A stretch of 64,000 bases of DNA from Arsenophonus nilaparvatae (GCF_000757905.1 NZ_JRLH01000006.1); one strand, 5' to 3'. Positions 25,645-35,308 are shown, counted from the first letter of the stretch. The notes: a model not told the origin generated them from the letters alone. Translations and numbers: made by a program.

Positions 25645-26406
25645 ATGTTATATGATGGAAAATTACTTGATCCAATTCACCATTTTTTAGCCTGCAAAAC
25701 ACCGCAAGCGTGGATAGATAAAGCCAGTCAGCCAGAAAACTTAGCGATTATTTTATGCGATCACCTGTTGTGTGAACTAAAAGCCGCGCAAAGTGCTATG
25801 CTACTGTTGCGAAAATATGCCGTTGATGAACAGAGCAGTGATACACTCTTACAATGGTTACAACCTTTCGAAGATTTTGCTTATAAGAAAATTGGCAATA
25901 TTGATACGCTTAAAGGAAAAAATCAGTTATCCAAATCGATCCGAGGAAAGAAAAACACAAGCTATAGCCAATCTCTGATTGATAAAATAGTGTTATTAAT
26001 TAAAGAGGAACTCCACCATTTTTATCAAGTGCTGGAAATCATGACGGAAAGAGATATCAAATATCAAACTATTAGTGCCGGTCGTTATGCTAAGGGCTTA
26101 TTTAGTCATGTTAGCCATCATGAACCGAACACATTAATTGATAAACTGATCATTGGTGCTTATATCGAAGCGCGCTCTTGCGAGCGTTTTGCTAAACTGG
26201 CGCCTCATCTTGAAACATCCTTAGCTAAATTCTATATTTCACTACTCAGATCAGAATTTCGCCACTATCAAGATTATTTAGTTTTAGCGCAAGCTATTTC
26301 TAGCGAAAATATTCAGCAGCGGATCGAATATTTTGCTAACATCGAGGCTGAATTGATCGAAACGCCGGATAGCGATTTTAAATTTCATAGTGGCGTTCCC
26401 GCCTGA
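25645..26406 (+). CDS. miaE: tRNA-(ms2io6A37) hydroxylase MiaE
   Basis: 253 residues. This non-haem di-iron enzyme hydroxylates the isopentenyl group of ms2i6A at position 37 of tRNAs reading UNN codons. The ferritin-like four-helix di-iron ligands are visible as ELKAAQ, KEELHHFYQVLE, YIEARSCERF and SEFRHYQDYL, matching the E..ExxH..E..ExxH pattern. The sequence opens with LDPIHHFLACKTPQAWI, diagnostic for MiaE. It lies directly behind mutS (three-base gap), an arrangement not found in E. coli K-12, which lacks miaE. Confidence 0.93.
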   Translation: MLYDGKLLDPIHHFLACKTPQAWIDKASQPENLAIILCDHLLCELKAAQSAMLLLRKYAVDEQSSDTLLQWLQPFEDFAYKKIGNIDTLKGKNQLSKSIRGKKNTSYSQSLIDKIVLLIKEELHHFYQVLEIMTERDIKYQTISAGRYAKGLFSHVSHHEPNTLIDKLIIGAYIEARSCERFAKLAPHLETSLAKFYISLLRSEFRHYQDYLVLAQAISSENIQQRIEYFANIEAELIETPDSDFKFHSGVPA

Positions 26407-26417
26407 TATCAAACAAA

Positions 26418-26440
26418 AAGGTGGGTTTTCCTCCCACCTT
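26418..26440. terminator. Shared intrinsic terminator of miaE and rpoS
   Basis: AAGGTGGG (26418-26425) pairs with CCCACCTT (26433-26440) around a 7-base loop; A-rich on the left and TT at the right end. It lies between convergent genes and can serve both. Confidence 0.75.
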
Positions 26441-26467
26441 ATTAATATTAACGATATTGCAAAGATA

Positions 26468-27457
26468 TTAAGTCTTAAATAAAGATTCCATACTAAGACC
26501 TTGATTATGCAAAATATCTTTTAATCGGCGCAAACCTTCAACCTGTATCTGACGAACACGTTCTCTAGTAAGACCAATCTCTCGCCCTACCTCTTCTAAC
26601 GTTTCCGATTCATAACCTAATAAACCAAAGCGGCGTGCTAATACTTCACGCTGTTTTGCATTAAGTTCAAACAGCCATTTAACAATACTTTCTTTCATAT
26701 TGTTAGCTTGGATAGTTCCTTCTGGCCCTGAATCATTATCATCAGATAACACATCAAGTAACGCTTTATCTGAATCACCACCGATTGGAGTATCAACAGA
26801 AGAGATCCGCTCATTTAGCCGCAACATCCGGCTAACATCATCCACCGGTTTGTCTAAGCGTTCTGCAATTTCTTCGGCGCTTGGCTCATGATCAAGTTTC
26901 TGAGCCAATTCTCTTGCAATACGCAAATAAACATTTAACTCTTTAACGATATGAATCGGTAAGCGGATAGTACGCGTCTGATTCATAATTGCTCGTTCAA
27001 TAGTTTGACGGATCCACCATGTTGCATAAGTTGAAAAACGAAAACCCTTTTCTGGATCAAATTTTTCAACCGCCCGAATTAATCCAAGATTGCCTTCTTC
27101 TATAAGATCCAGTAGGGCAAGACCACGATTACTATAGCGACGAGAAATTTTTACAACCAAACGTAAATTACTCTCAATCATACGCTGACGTGATGCTGCA
27201 TCACCACGTAAAGCGCGCCTCGCATAAAATACTTCTTCTTCCGCTGTCAGAAGAGGTGAATATCCAATCTCACCAAGATAAAGCTGAGTTGCATCTAGAA
27301 CACGTTGATTAATATTCTGAAATATATCTGAATCATCATCTTGCTCTAAATTTAAGTCCTCTTCTTTTAGCAAGCTTTCATCGAAAGCTTCCGCATCCAT
27401 GCTAGTTTCGTCTAAATCGTCATATAACTCGTTAACTTTTAGCGAATTTTGGCTCAT
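26468..27457 (-). CDS. rpoS: RNA polymerase sigma factor RpoS (sigma-38)
   Basis: 329 residues, full length. Region 1.2 begins RVLDATQLYLGEIGYSPLL, region 2 includes RRMIESNLRLVVK and the -10 recognition helix YATWWIRQTIERAI, and region 4 has the helix-turn-helix ETLEEVGREIGLTRERVRQI. The acidic N-terminal region (about residues 12-45) is more divergent than the rest. RpoS directs stationary-phase and stress transcription. The ATG is preceded by AGGAG with six bases of spacing. nlpD lies immediately upstream, as in enterics, where the main rpoS promoter lies inside nlpD. Confidence 0.98.
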   Translation of the reverse strand: MSQNSLKVNELYDDLDETSMDAEAFDESLLKEEDLNLEQDDDSDIFQNINQRVLDATQLYLGEIGYSPLLTAEEEVFYARRALRGDAASRQRMIESNLRLVVKISRRYSNRGLALLDLIEEGNLGLIRAVEKFDPEKGFRFSTYATWWIRQTIERAIMNQTRTIRLPIHIVKELNVYLRIARELAQKLDHEPSAEEIAERLDKPVDDVSRMLRLNERISSVDTPIGGDSDKALLDVLSDDNDSGPEGTIQANNMKESIVKWLFELNAKQREVLARRFGLLGYESETLEEVGREIGLTRERVRQIQVEGLRRLKDILHNQGLSMESLFKT

Positions 27458-27511
27458 CAGTCACTCCTACCCTTGATAATGCAGACAGCATTGACAAGCA
27501 ATCTGTCCAAG

Positions 27512-28576
27512 TTATCGTTGCGAAAGATAACGCAACGGGTTTACTGATTTTCCCTTGTAACGAATTTCAAAATGTAATCTTACCGAACTCGTACCGGTGC
27601 TACCCATAGTGGCAATCTTTTGCCCTGCCTGAACCTCCTGTTGATCACGAACTAATATAGTATCATTGTGAGCATAGGCACTCAGATAGTCATCGTTATG
27701 TTTTATTATTATAAGATTTCCATATCCACGTAATGCATTTCCAGAATAAACCACTTTTCCTGCTGTAGTTGCAAAAACAGGTTGACCGCGCGATCCCGCA
27801 ATATCAACACCTTTATTTCCGCCCTTTACATCAGAGAAAGATTCAATCACTTTCCCTTCGGCCGGCCAGCGCCACTTACCTACTGTATTGACTACGCTGT
27901 TACTATTTAAGCCCGAAGATGCTGTTGTTGCAGGCGGCGTAGAAGGTGCTAGTGGCTTGGATGCTCTCGGTAACATCTTTCCTGAATTTTGCTCACTGAC
28001 AGATGAAGCATACGCATTAGTTGACTGAGAATCAACATTTGTATTGTTAGTATTCGGAGTACGATTAGCAACTACCATTTCTGAGTCGGTAGAACTACTA
28101 CCAATATTAAGTACTTGCCCAATATTTAAACTATAAGGTTCTGCAATTTTATTACGTTGCGCTAGATCACGATAATCATTGCCTGTTATCCAAGCAATAT
28201 AAAACAGCGTATCACCTCGTTTAACAGTATAGGTGTTACCACTATAGCTTCCTTTTTGGATATTATCATAATTTCGGTTATAAATTATTCGGCCATCGGT
28301 GTTAGTCTTAGGTGCTGGTATCACTGGCTGATATACCGGCTTGTTTATACTATTATTTTGATTACTAACAGAAATATTTTTAGGAGAAGAGGGTATTGGC
28401 GTATTTTTTGATGATGTATTGACAGCAGGATAAGTATCAATTGGGCGGCTACTATCTTGGACACTACTAATTGGCGCTGCTGGATGATATGGTGTCGAAC
28501 ACCCTATTAACATTGTGCCTGTTATTATACAGATAGTTGCCCATCGAATCGCAAATTTTGGGCTGTTAAAATTCAT
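27512..28576 (-). CDS. nlpD: Lipoprotein NlpD, amidase activator
   Basis: 354 residues. The signal peptide has lipobox LIGC (Cys26). A low-complexity Ser/Asn/Pro linker follows, then a LysM peptidoglycan-binding domain about residues 115-160 (YTVKRGDTLFYIAWITGNDY), and an M23 (LytM) domain about 240-350 (GNKGVDIAGSRGQPVFA, HNDDYLSAYAHND, LHFEIRYKGKSVNPLRYL). NlpD LytM domains lack full catalytic zinc ligands and instead activate the amidase AmiC during septum splitting. The gene is intact, and its body is expected to carry the rpoS promoter. Confidence 0.95.
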   Translation of the reverse strand: MNFNSPKFAIRWATICIITGTMLIGCSTPYHPAAPISSVQDSSRPIDTYPAVNTSSKNTPIPSSPKNISVSNQNNSINKPVYQPVIPAPKTNTDGRIIYNRNYDNIQKGSYSGNTYTVKRGDTLFYIAWITGNDYRDLAQRNKIAEPYSLNIGQVLNIGSSSTDSEMVVANRTPNTNNTNVDSQSTNAYASSVSEQNSGKMLPRASKPLAPSTPPATTASSGLNSNSVVNTVGKWRWPAEGKVIESFSDVKGGNKGVDIAGSRGQPVFATTAGKVVYSGNALRGYGNLIIIKHNDDYLSAYAHNDTILVRDQQEVQAGQKIATMGSTGTSSVRLHFEIRYKGKSVNPLRYLSQR

Positions 28577-28730
28577 ACTTCTTCTCCCATGAAGATAAAT
28601 CTTGAATAAAAATCGATAATGTAAGTCATGATCGACAATTTATCGCAATAGCTAAATAATAAATTATTATGCTTATTAAAGCAGAGATTAATAAAACCTT
28701 AAATTATCTATCGCTAAAATATTACCTATT

Positions 28731-29357
28731 TCATGCCAAACTTCCAGGAATTAAAGGAACAAATCGCACTGACTCTACCGTTGTAGCATGAAAATCATTA
28801 CCCTGACGTTTAATGACTTTTAACATTTGTTTTTTCTCACCGACAGGTAATACCATGCGGCCACCATCTTTCAATTGTTCAAGCAACACGAGTGGGAGTT
28901 CTGCCGGCGCCGCGGTGACAATGATTCCATCAAAAGGCCCCTTTGAAGCCCATCCCATCCAGCCATCTCCATGACGGGTTGAAATATTATGGAGATCAAG
29001 TTGTTTTAATCTACGTTTAGCATTCCATTGTAGCCCCTTGATCCGTTCTACCGAAAAAACCCGCGCGACAAGATGAGCTAAAATGGCTGTTTGATAACCC
29101 GACCCTGTGCCTATCTCTAAAACATGATCCGAAGGAGAAAGCGTAAGTAATTCTGTCATCCGAGCAACAATATAAGGTTGCGAAATAGTCTGAGAAAAAC
29201 CTATAGGTAAAGGAATATTTTCATAAGCTTTATGTGAAAGTGCTTCATCGACAAAACGCTCACGAGGAACTTTTGCAATAGCTGCCAATAGACCTTCATC
29301 TTTAATCCCTTGATGGCGTAGTTGTGTCAATAAATCTCTCATTGACCGTTTTAGCAT
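28731..29357 (-). CDS. pcm: Protein-L-isoaspartate O-methyltransferase
   Basis: 208 residues. SAM-dependent enzyme that methylates isoaspartyl residues and starts repair of aged proteins. It has the PCMT motifs: VPRERFVDEALSHKAYENIPLPIG, QTISQPYIVARMTELL, motif I VLEIGTGSGYQTAIL, and VTAAPAELP. Its first codons overlap the end of surE by seven bases, the conserved enteric arrangement surE-pcm-nlpD-rpoS. Confidence 0.97.
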   Translation of the reverse strand: MLKRSMRDLLTQLRHQGIKDEGLLAAIAKVPRERFVDEALSHKAYENIPLPIGFSQTISQPYIVARMTELLTLSPSDHVLEIGTGSGYQTAILAHLVARVFSVERIKGLQWNAKRRLKQLDLHNISTRHGDGWMGWASKGPFDGIIVTAAPAELPLVLLEQLKDGGRMVLPVGEKKQMLKVIKRQGNDFHATTVESVRFVPLIPGSLA

Positions 29358-30112
29358 TCCTCACTTGCCTCTGCTTTTAATAACCAATCTTTAACAACTT
29401 GCTGATCTTTATAAGCGGTTAAATCCACTTGTAATGGCGTAATAGAAACATAACCCGCCGCTACTGCAGCAAAATCAGTATCTGGACCCGCATCAGATAT
29501 TCCGCCAACTGGCCCTAACCAATAGACCGTATCGCCCCTTGGATCTTTAGATGGATCAACTTTTTGAGCTGCATGACGACTACCACAGCGTGTCACTTTG
29601 TAACCTTTAATTTCCGATAAAGGAATATCAGGAACATTAATATTAAGAATATTACCCGCTTTTAATGGCGTTTTCTGTAATAATTTTAATAAATGACAAG
29701 TTACTTCTGCTGCTGTTTGGAAGTGTGTTTCACCATTCAATGAAACCGCAAGTGCAGGTAAACCAAGATGACGTCCTTCTGTCGCCGCTGCAACGGTACC
29801 TGAATAAATAACATCGTCACCCAGGTTGGGTCCATGATTAATACCCGAAACGACGATTTCAGGAGAGGGTAGAATAAGCTGATTAACGCCTAAATAAACA
29901 CAATCCGTTGGCGTTCCCTGTACTGAGATGTCGCCATTGGCTAACTTAGCTATTCGTAATGGTTTATGAAGTGTTAATGCGTTTGATGCCCCACTTCGGT
30001 TTCTATCAGGTGCAACAACCTGAACGAAATAATGTTTACGTAATGCAGTAGCAAGCGTTTGGATGCCAGTTGCTGTTACACCATCATCATTACTTAGCAA
30101 TATCCTTAGCAT
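29351..30112 (-). CDS. surE: 5'/3'-nucleotidase SurE
   Basis: 253 residues. The metal-dependent nucleotidase motif ILLSNDDGV (Asp-Asp at residues 8-9) is followed by APDRNRSGASNALTL and the NHGPNLGDDVIYSGTVAAA segment, which supplies the active-site Asn and Ser-Gly loop. It hydrolyses nucleoside monophosphates and short polyphosphates. In E. coli truD overlaps its 5' end; here truD is 830 bases away, so surE must have its own promoter in that gap. Confidence 0.97.
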   Translation of the reverse strand: MLRILLSNDDGVTATGIQTLATALRKHYFVQVVAPDRNRSGASNALTLHKPLRIAKLANGDISVQGTPTDCVYLGVNQLILPSPEIVVSGINHGPNLGDDVIYSGTVAAATEGRHLGLPALAVSLNGETHFQTAAEVTCHLLKLLQKTPLKAGNILNINVPDIPLSEIKGYKVTRCGSRHAAQKVDPSKDPRGDTVYWLGPVGGISDAGPDTDFAAVAAGYVSITPLQVDLTAYKDQQVVKDWLLKAEASEEC

Positions 30113-30942
30113 TATTGTATCCCGTTGATTTATATTGAACGTTATATTAAGAACCAGGCTATTTTATCCAACTATTATCATCTATGATAAAAAAAGATTA
30201 TGGGTTGAAAATAGCGTCAATAATAGATTACAGCAAGAATATCATTAAGTAACAATAAAACACATCAAATTACGATAGAAAAATGAAGGTCTAATATTAG
30301 TGGATGTGAATGTAATAAAATAACAATATAATTTTGTTTGTTTTAACAACTACCTGAAAAATAATAAAATATCTAATTACAATTATCATTTTTAAATAAC
30401 ATAAATAAGATACGCCAAAATAATATCCAGTGAAAATACTATCTTAACCAAATATCTAACTAGCAATACATCAATCAATAAAAAAAAATTTCTAATAAAT
30501 ATTAAAAATGTATAAAAGAGTTGTTGACTAAATACTATCAACACTACCAGTCAATAACGAACAAAATAAGCAAGTTAACTTTTTACAACAACAGAAATAA
30601 CACTGCCCAATGTATTAACCGCTAATTTTTTATTAAAATTTTGTCGGTTGAATTCTAATATTTTCACTTAAGCTTAAAATCTATTGGGCAAATTTGATTA
30701 GCTATTTTCAGCCTCTTTTATTTTAACTTTAGTTAATAACAGCATTTATCAATTAAGAGTTGCAAGCAATCGGTTACATCTGACTGATAATAGCAAAATA
30801 AAAATTTTACCTTAATGGCGCTTATTACAAAAGAAGGCTTAATACCTTTAAAAACAAACTGACAACATAATTGTTAAATTTTAAATCTTATTATATTTAT
30901 ATAATAAGATTTATCATCAACAACATTATTTTTAACCGAATA
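30113..30942. other. Enlarged gap between surE and truD
   Basis: 830 bases of AT-rich DNA without ORF, RNA gene or recognisable repeat on either strand. In E. coli these two genes overlap, so this is an insertion or the remains of lost DNA within a normally compact operon. It probably includes a new promoter for surE-pcm. Confidence 0.5.
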
Positions 30943-31992
30943 CTATTCAGCAATATCAATAATATTTTCAGTAGATTGATTAATTAATTCTCGTATCACA
31001 CTGGTGGCAAAACTACCCTTAGGTAATGAAAAAGACAATCTCAAGGTTTGCTGCTCTAACCATTTCCAATGCATATTACTAGGAACAACAATGATCGCTC
31101 GTCGAACCAAATTTGTTCGTTCAGCTTCCAGCAGCGGCAATAAAACAGAAAAATGAGTTAAGCACTGCTGTTCAAACAGTTTAGCTTCTGATTGAGTTCC
31201 TAATTCTTTTTCACCATATAGCGGAGCGGTAATTTGAATTTCGCCAGCCTGCAATCTTCGTTGTAATTGAGATAACTCTTCACTCTTAGCAACGAACCAA
31301 CTACCACTGCCGGTTAATTGCATAACATCACCGTCCATTACCTGACGTACTTTATTATTAAGCATACGTTCGCTGACGATAAAATTAAATATAACACTGC
31401 GAACGGCAGAAAGATAAAAACTACGTTTATTACGCTGCTTAACTTCAATTTCACCTTTTGCCCAACGCTCAGCTTGCACGAGATTATTACCCGCTCGACC
31501 AAAGCGCTGCTCACCAAAATAGTTAGCTACCCCGAATGTTCTGATTTGCTGCAAACGTGTTTCCACTGCTTGCTGATCACTAATATGTCGAATAGTTAAC
31601 TCAAAATCATTGCCTTTTAATGAACCAATACGCAATTTACGTTTCTGTCGTTTCACTAGCAAAATTTCACATCCTGCAAGTGAAAACTGGCTAAAATCAG
31701 GATCTTCCTTTCCCGGCAAATGAAGACAAAACCACTGTTCTGTCACTGCTTGCCTATCTTTTAATCCAGCATAGCTGACACTACGTGGAGAAATACCAAC
31801 AAATCGAGCCAACTGGTCGGCTACAAATAGAGTATTACAGCCCTTTTTTCTAACATACACCATCAAGTGTTCACCCTCACCTTCAGGTGAAAATCCCAGA
31901 TCTTCACGTACAATAAAATCTTCAGCCGTTAATTTTATTGCTCCGCTTGCTACTGGTTTACCATGCAGCCACTGAAGTGCTGTCACCATCAT
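30943..31992 (-). CDS. truD: tRNA pseudouridine(13) synthase TruD
   Basis: 349 residues. The N-terminal part contains EGEHLMVYVRKKGCNT and the catalytic Asp segment YAGLKDRQAVTEQWF. NYFGEQRFG and RSFYLSAVRSVIFN are conserved TruD blocks, and the C-terminus GSFATSVIRELIN fits the family. It makes pseudouridine 13 in tRNA-Glu. Its 5' end overlaps ispF by 35 bases, as in enterics. The gene starts with two ATG codons, and the first was kept. Confidence 0.97.
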   Translation of the reverse strand: MMVTALQWLHGKPVASGAIKLTAEDFIVREDLGFSPEGEGEHLMVYVRKKGCNTLFVADQLARFVGISPRSVSYAGLKDRQAVTEQWFCLHLPGKEDPDFSQFSLAGCEILLVKRQKRKLRIGSLKGNDFELTIRHISDQQAVETRLQQIRTFGVANYFGEQRFGRAGNNLVQAERWAKGEIEVKQRNKRSFYLSAVRSVIFNFIVSERMLNNKVRQVMDGDVMQLTGSGSWFVAKSEELSQLQRRLQAGEIQITAPLYGEKELGTQSEAKLFEQQCLTHFSVLLPLLEAERTNLVRRAIIVVPSNMHWKWLEQQTLRLSFSLPKGSFATSVIRELINQSTENIIDIAE

Positions 31993-32470
31993 GACTATTA
32001 TCCTTTACTAATAAAACCACTGCTGCGCAAGCAATGCCTTCTTTTCTACCAATAAATCCAAGTTTCTCCGTTGTGGTAGCCTTAACATTGACATCATCAA
32101 TATGGCAACCTAGATCATCCGCTATATTTTTGCGCATATCAGCAATATATGGCAGCATTTTGGGTACTTGAGCAATAATTGTGATATCAAGATTACTAAT
32201 ACAATATCCTTTTTTCAGCACCTGCGAATACGCCTCGCGTAACAAACCGCGACTATCGGCATCTTTAAAAGCCGGATCGGTATCAGGAAAAAGTTTACCG
32301 ATATCGCCTAATGCTGCTGCTCCAAGAATAGCATCTGTCACTGCATGTAAGGCGACATCACCATCAGAATGCGCTATTAATCCTTGTTCATAGGGAATTT
32401 TCACTCCACACATTGTAATTGGGCCATCTCCACCAAATTTATGTACATCAAATCCATGTCCAATCCGCAT
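31958..32470 (-). CDS. ispF: 2-C-methyl-D-erythritol 2,4-cyclodiphosphate synthase IspF
   Basis: 170 residues. I set the start at 32470 (MRIGHGFDVHKFG), which matches the family N-terminus and has AGGAG eight bases upstream. Zinc ligands are in the DVH motif and the later His. AHSDGDVALHAVTDAILGAAALGDIG and VKATTTEKLGFIGRKEGIA are diagnostic. It forms MEcPP in the non-mevalonate isoprenoid pathway after IspD and IspE. The C-terminal tail is about ten residues longer than E. coli IspF, because it reads into truD. Confidence 0.97.
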   Translation of the reverse strand: MRIGHGFDVHKFGGDGPITMCGVKIPYEQGLIAHSDGDVALHAVTDAILGAAALGDIGKLFPDTDPAFKDADSRGLLREAYSQVLKKGYCISNLDITIIAQVPKMLPYIADMRKNIADDLGCHIDDVNVKATTTEKLGFIGRKEGIACAAVVLLVKDNSHDGDSTSVAAW

Positions 32471-32493
32471 GAACGATACTCCTAACAATAGTC

Positions 32494-33222
32494 TTATAAA
32501 GCGCGAGAAAGGTAGAATTCTGCTAACATCAAATCTTCTGGTTGAGTAACCTTTAAATTATCCACTCTACCTTCCAGCAATTGAGGATGGTAACCGCAAT
32601 ATTCAAGCGCCGAAGCCTCATCGGTAATTACCGCTTTTTGCGCTAATGCTTGAGTCAAACAGTTTTTGATTAATGCTAAAGGAAAAAATTGTGGCGTCAG
32701 TGCATGCCAAAGTTCACTTCGTTCAACAGTATGACTAATATCTATTTTTCCTTGAACTGAACGTTTCATTGTATCTCTTACTGGCGCAGCCAAAATACCA
32801 CCATAAGAAGACTGTTTACTATCAATAAAACGAATAATACTATTTAAATCAGTTTGATGTAAGCAAGGTCGAGCTGCATCATGAACTAAAACCCAACAGG
32901 GATCTAGCTGTAAATTGTCTGATAAATAATTCAGTCCAGCCAAAACTGAATCAGCCCTTTGACAACCACCAACGACTGTTTTAATTTTTGCATTTTTAGC
33001 AATCGCTAATTGATGAAAAAAGATATCATCCTTATTTAACGAAACAATAATTTGGGAAATTCTTGGCTGCTTAAGTAAGGCAGATATGGTATGCCCAATA
33101 ATCGTTTTTCCCGCTACTTTCAAGTATTGCTTGGGACAATTCGCTTTCATACGATTGCCAATACCAGCGGCAGGTATTAAAGCAGCAATTTGCACTTTAT
33201 GATTAGATATAAATTTATTCAT
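32494..33222 (-). CDS. ispD: 2-C-methyl-D-erythritol 4-phosphate cytidylyltransferase IspD
   Basis: 242 residues. The nucleotide-binding loop is ALIPAAGIGNRM (family pattern PAAGxGxRM), followed by KQYLKVAGKTIIGHTISAL, VLVHDAARPC and DEASALEYCG. It couples CTP and methylerythritol phosphate in the isoprenoid pathway. The N-terminus is about ten residues longer than the E. coli protein, and no strong ribosome site marks the start. It lies between ftsB and ispF, as in enterics. Confidence 0.97.
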   Translation of the reverse strand: MNKFISNHKVQIAALIPAAGIGNRMKANCPKQYLKVAGKTIIGHTISALLKQPRISQIIVSLNKDDIFFHQLAIAKNAKIKTVVGGCQRADSVLAGLNYLSDNLQLDPCWVLVHDAARPCLHQTDLNSIIRFIDSKQSSYGGILAAPVRDTMKRSVQGKIDISHTVERSELWHALTPQFFPLALIKNCLTQALAQKAVITDEASALEYCGYHPQLLEGRVDNLKVTQPEDLMLAEFYLSRAL

Positions 33223-33315
33223 TGCTCTAGACTGTTTTCTTATGAATTACTACTTTTTCGTCATAATATTTTTAAATAATTTTGTGGCCGGAAAAAATAT
33301 TATTAATTAAAAATT

Positions 33316-33609
33316 TTATTTATGGTTTGGAAAAGCATTCTCATTCACTATTCGATAAAAAGACTCTCCAGGTCTAATCATACCAAGCTCAGAGCGGGAT
33401 CGCTCCTCAATAGCTTCGCGTCCTTCATTCAAATCGTCTATTTCAGCAAATAAACGTTCATTGCGTACTTTAAATGTCGTATTCAACGTTTCTAGCGCTG
33501 CAACTTCACTTTTTATACGCAAATAGTCATGGACACCATTTTTACCAAACCATAGTGAATATTGTAACCAGCAAAACACCGCCAACAATATCAGCGCTAA
33601 TTTACGCAT
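33316..33609 (-). CDS. ftsB: Cell division protein FtsB
   Basis: 97 residues with start at 33609 (MRKLALILLAVFCWLQYSLW), where AGGGGG precedes by five bases. One N-terminal transmembrane helix (about residues 3-20) is followed by a periplasmic coiled coil (VAALETLNTTFKVRNERLFAEIDDLNEGREAIEERSRSELGM split by family-typical breaks). FtsB forms the FtsQ-FtsL-FtsB complex that activates septal synthesis by FtsW-FtsI. It heads the ftsB-ispD-ispF-truD cluster. Confidence 0.96.
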   Translation of the reverse strand: MRKLALILLAVFCWLQYSLWFGKNGVHDYLRIKSEVAALETLNTTFKVRNERLFAEIDDLNEGREAIEERSRSELGMIRPGESFYRIVNENAFPNHK

Positions 33610-34057
33610 CGAAGCCCCCTGCAAGACTCACTTATCATCCCACAACTTACCCTATGACGCTACCTATCACAGATAAGTTATTAATAAAAAATTCATAAAT
33701 AAATATGAAATAGAGTCAAACGGGTCTTTTTATTGACAAAGTATAGCTTAGCTATATGTCAAAAAAAAGTTTGTTTTTACCATCTAATAAGTTGATCAAT
33801 TTAAAATATTTTGTTGGTTAACTGTTTTTTTTATTTAAAGTAAAAAATTATGCTGAAAAATTCTTTCATTCTATTTTATATTCATTAAGTTATCACACAA
33901 GGTCAAGATAATAAGATAATATAACCATATCTCATTTTTAAAATGATTAAATTATTTTTAACTCACATAATGAGATTAATTAATCAAAAGTTTCTAATAT
34001 AAAAAATGTACTCATTCAGATAAAATGTTTGCATTAATACAATTGATAGGTGCCACA
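33610..34057. other. Divergent promoter region of ftsB and queD
   Basis: About 450 bases of AT-rich DNA between divergent genes. No ORF or structured RNA was recognised, and no preQ1 riboswitch-like element is apparent before queD. Confidence 0.45.
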
Positions 34058-34420
34058 ATGAGCGCAACAATTTTTAAAGACTTTCAGTTTGAGGCTGCCC
34101 ATCGACTACCCCATGTTCCCGTAGGCCATAAATGTGGACGTTTACATGGGCACTCATTTATGGTCAGATTAGAATTAACCGGTGAAATTGATCAACAAAC
34201 AGGCTGGATAGTTGACTTTAGCGATATTTCTAAAGCTTTTAAACCTTTATGGCAACAATTAGATCATCATTATCTTAATGACATAGAAGGATTAGAAAAT
34301 CCTACTAGTGAAGTTATTGCACGTTGGATTTGGCATAAAATGAAACCCATTTTGCCACAATTAAGTTCGATAATGATTAAAGAAACTTGCAATGCAGGTT
34401 GTATTTATCGCGGTGAATAA
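34058..34420 (+). CDS. queD: 6-carboxy-5,6,7,8-tetrahydropterin synthase QueD
   Basis: 120 residues with the start at 34058 (MSATIFKDFQFEAAHRLPHV), matching E. coli QueD, and AGGTG five bases upstream. Zinc-binding histidines lie in EAAHRLPH and LHGHSF, the catalytic Cys in GHKCGRLHG, and the C-terminus has KETCNAGCIYRGE. It converts dihydroneopterin triphosphate to CPH4, the first dedicated step to queuosine and 7-deazaguanines. It faces queE, the next enzyme. Confidence 0.97.
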   Translation: MSATIFKDFQFEAAHRLPHVPVGHKCGRLHGHSFMVRLELTGEIDQQTGWIVDFSDISKAFKPLWQQLDHHYLNDIEGLENPTSEVIARWIWHKMKPILPQLSSIMIKETCNAGCIYRGE

Positions 34421-34462
34421 ACCCCGTCCTTTATTTTCAGCACCGATTGGTGCTGAGTACTA

Positions 34463-35137
34463 TTAAGCGATATCTAGATATTTATGCATTTGAACCGATA
34501 ACCGCCAATTACGTTTAATACAGGTTTCAATACAAAGCTGAGTCGCATTAGCATTTTGACTAATCGGTTGCAAACAAATATGTGGTGCAGGATGATTGGG
34601 CTCAAGCTGATTAATCAAAGATTCTAATGCATCAATATCTTTTTGGCGCCCGACAGGGTGTTTAATTTCATTTGCTCGATTTAACGCTGTCGGCAATATA
34701 CTAAAACCACCACGCATCGCCACTTTTGGTGATACAGTTACCCAAGTTTTTTCAGAACAATAAATATTATGTGTCCCACTCGTCTCGATTTGGCATTGAT
34801 AACCATTTTTTTCTAAGTTATCAGTTAATTCGGTTAGATCATATAAACAAGGTTCTCCCCCTGTAATGACGATATGACGAGCGGTATAATTATTCTGTTC
34901 AAATAGATCAATAATTTGTTCTGAACTACACGCTGCCCACTCGTCACTTTCGATCTTTTTAGCTAAGATTATCGATAATGGTCGTTGTTGTTGCTTATTT
35001 TTAGCCCAAGTATGTTTAGTATCACACCAACTACACCCGACCGGACAACCCTGTAAACGAATAAAAATTGCTGCTACTCCGGTAAAATAGCCCTCTCCCT
35101 GTATTGTTTGAAAAATTTGATTAATTGGATAATCCAT
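34463..35137 (-). CDS. queE: 7-carboxy-7-deazaguanine synthase QueE
   Basis: 224 residues. Radical-SAM enzyme converting CPH4 to 7-carboxy-7-deazaguanine. The iron-sulfur cluster motif is GCPVGCSWCDTKHTW. The first block NQIFQTIQGEGYFTGVAAIFIRLQG (interrupted only by variable positions) and VITGGEPCLYDL are family marks. It is convergent with queD, and the two genes carry successive steps of one pathway. Confidence 0.97.
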   Translation of the reverse strand: MDYPINQIFQTIQGEGYFTGVAAIFIRLQGCPVGCSWCDTKHTWAKNKQQQRPLSIILAKKIESDEWAACSSEQIIDLFEQNNYTARHIVITGGEPCLYDLTELTDNLEKNGYQCQIETSGTHNIYCSEKTWVTVSPKVAMRGGFSILPTALNRANEIKHPVGRQKDIDALESLINQLEPNHPAPHICLQPISQNANATQLCIETCIKRNWRLSVQMHKYLDIA

Positions 35138-35308
35138 GACGTTCTCTAAAATAACTTAATAATTTGCCTATTATTGCAGATATCTATCCCTAGAACACCT
35201 TTCTTTATGTTATGGTTAACAACTTGTGCTTTGTAGTTATCAAAACCATTTAGGTTGTGAACTGGGAGCATATCCAGCACATTAAAAAGAAAGATGGAAA
35301 GGCAACAC

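Noticed and set aside
34437..34456. TCAGCACC/GGTGCTGA hairpin between queD and queE
   Set aside because: Perfect 8-bp stem but no T-run on either strand, so not called a terminator.
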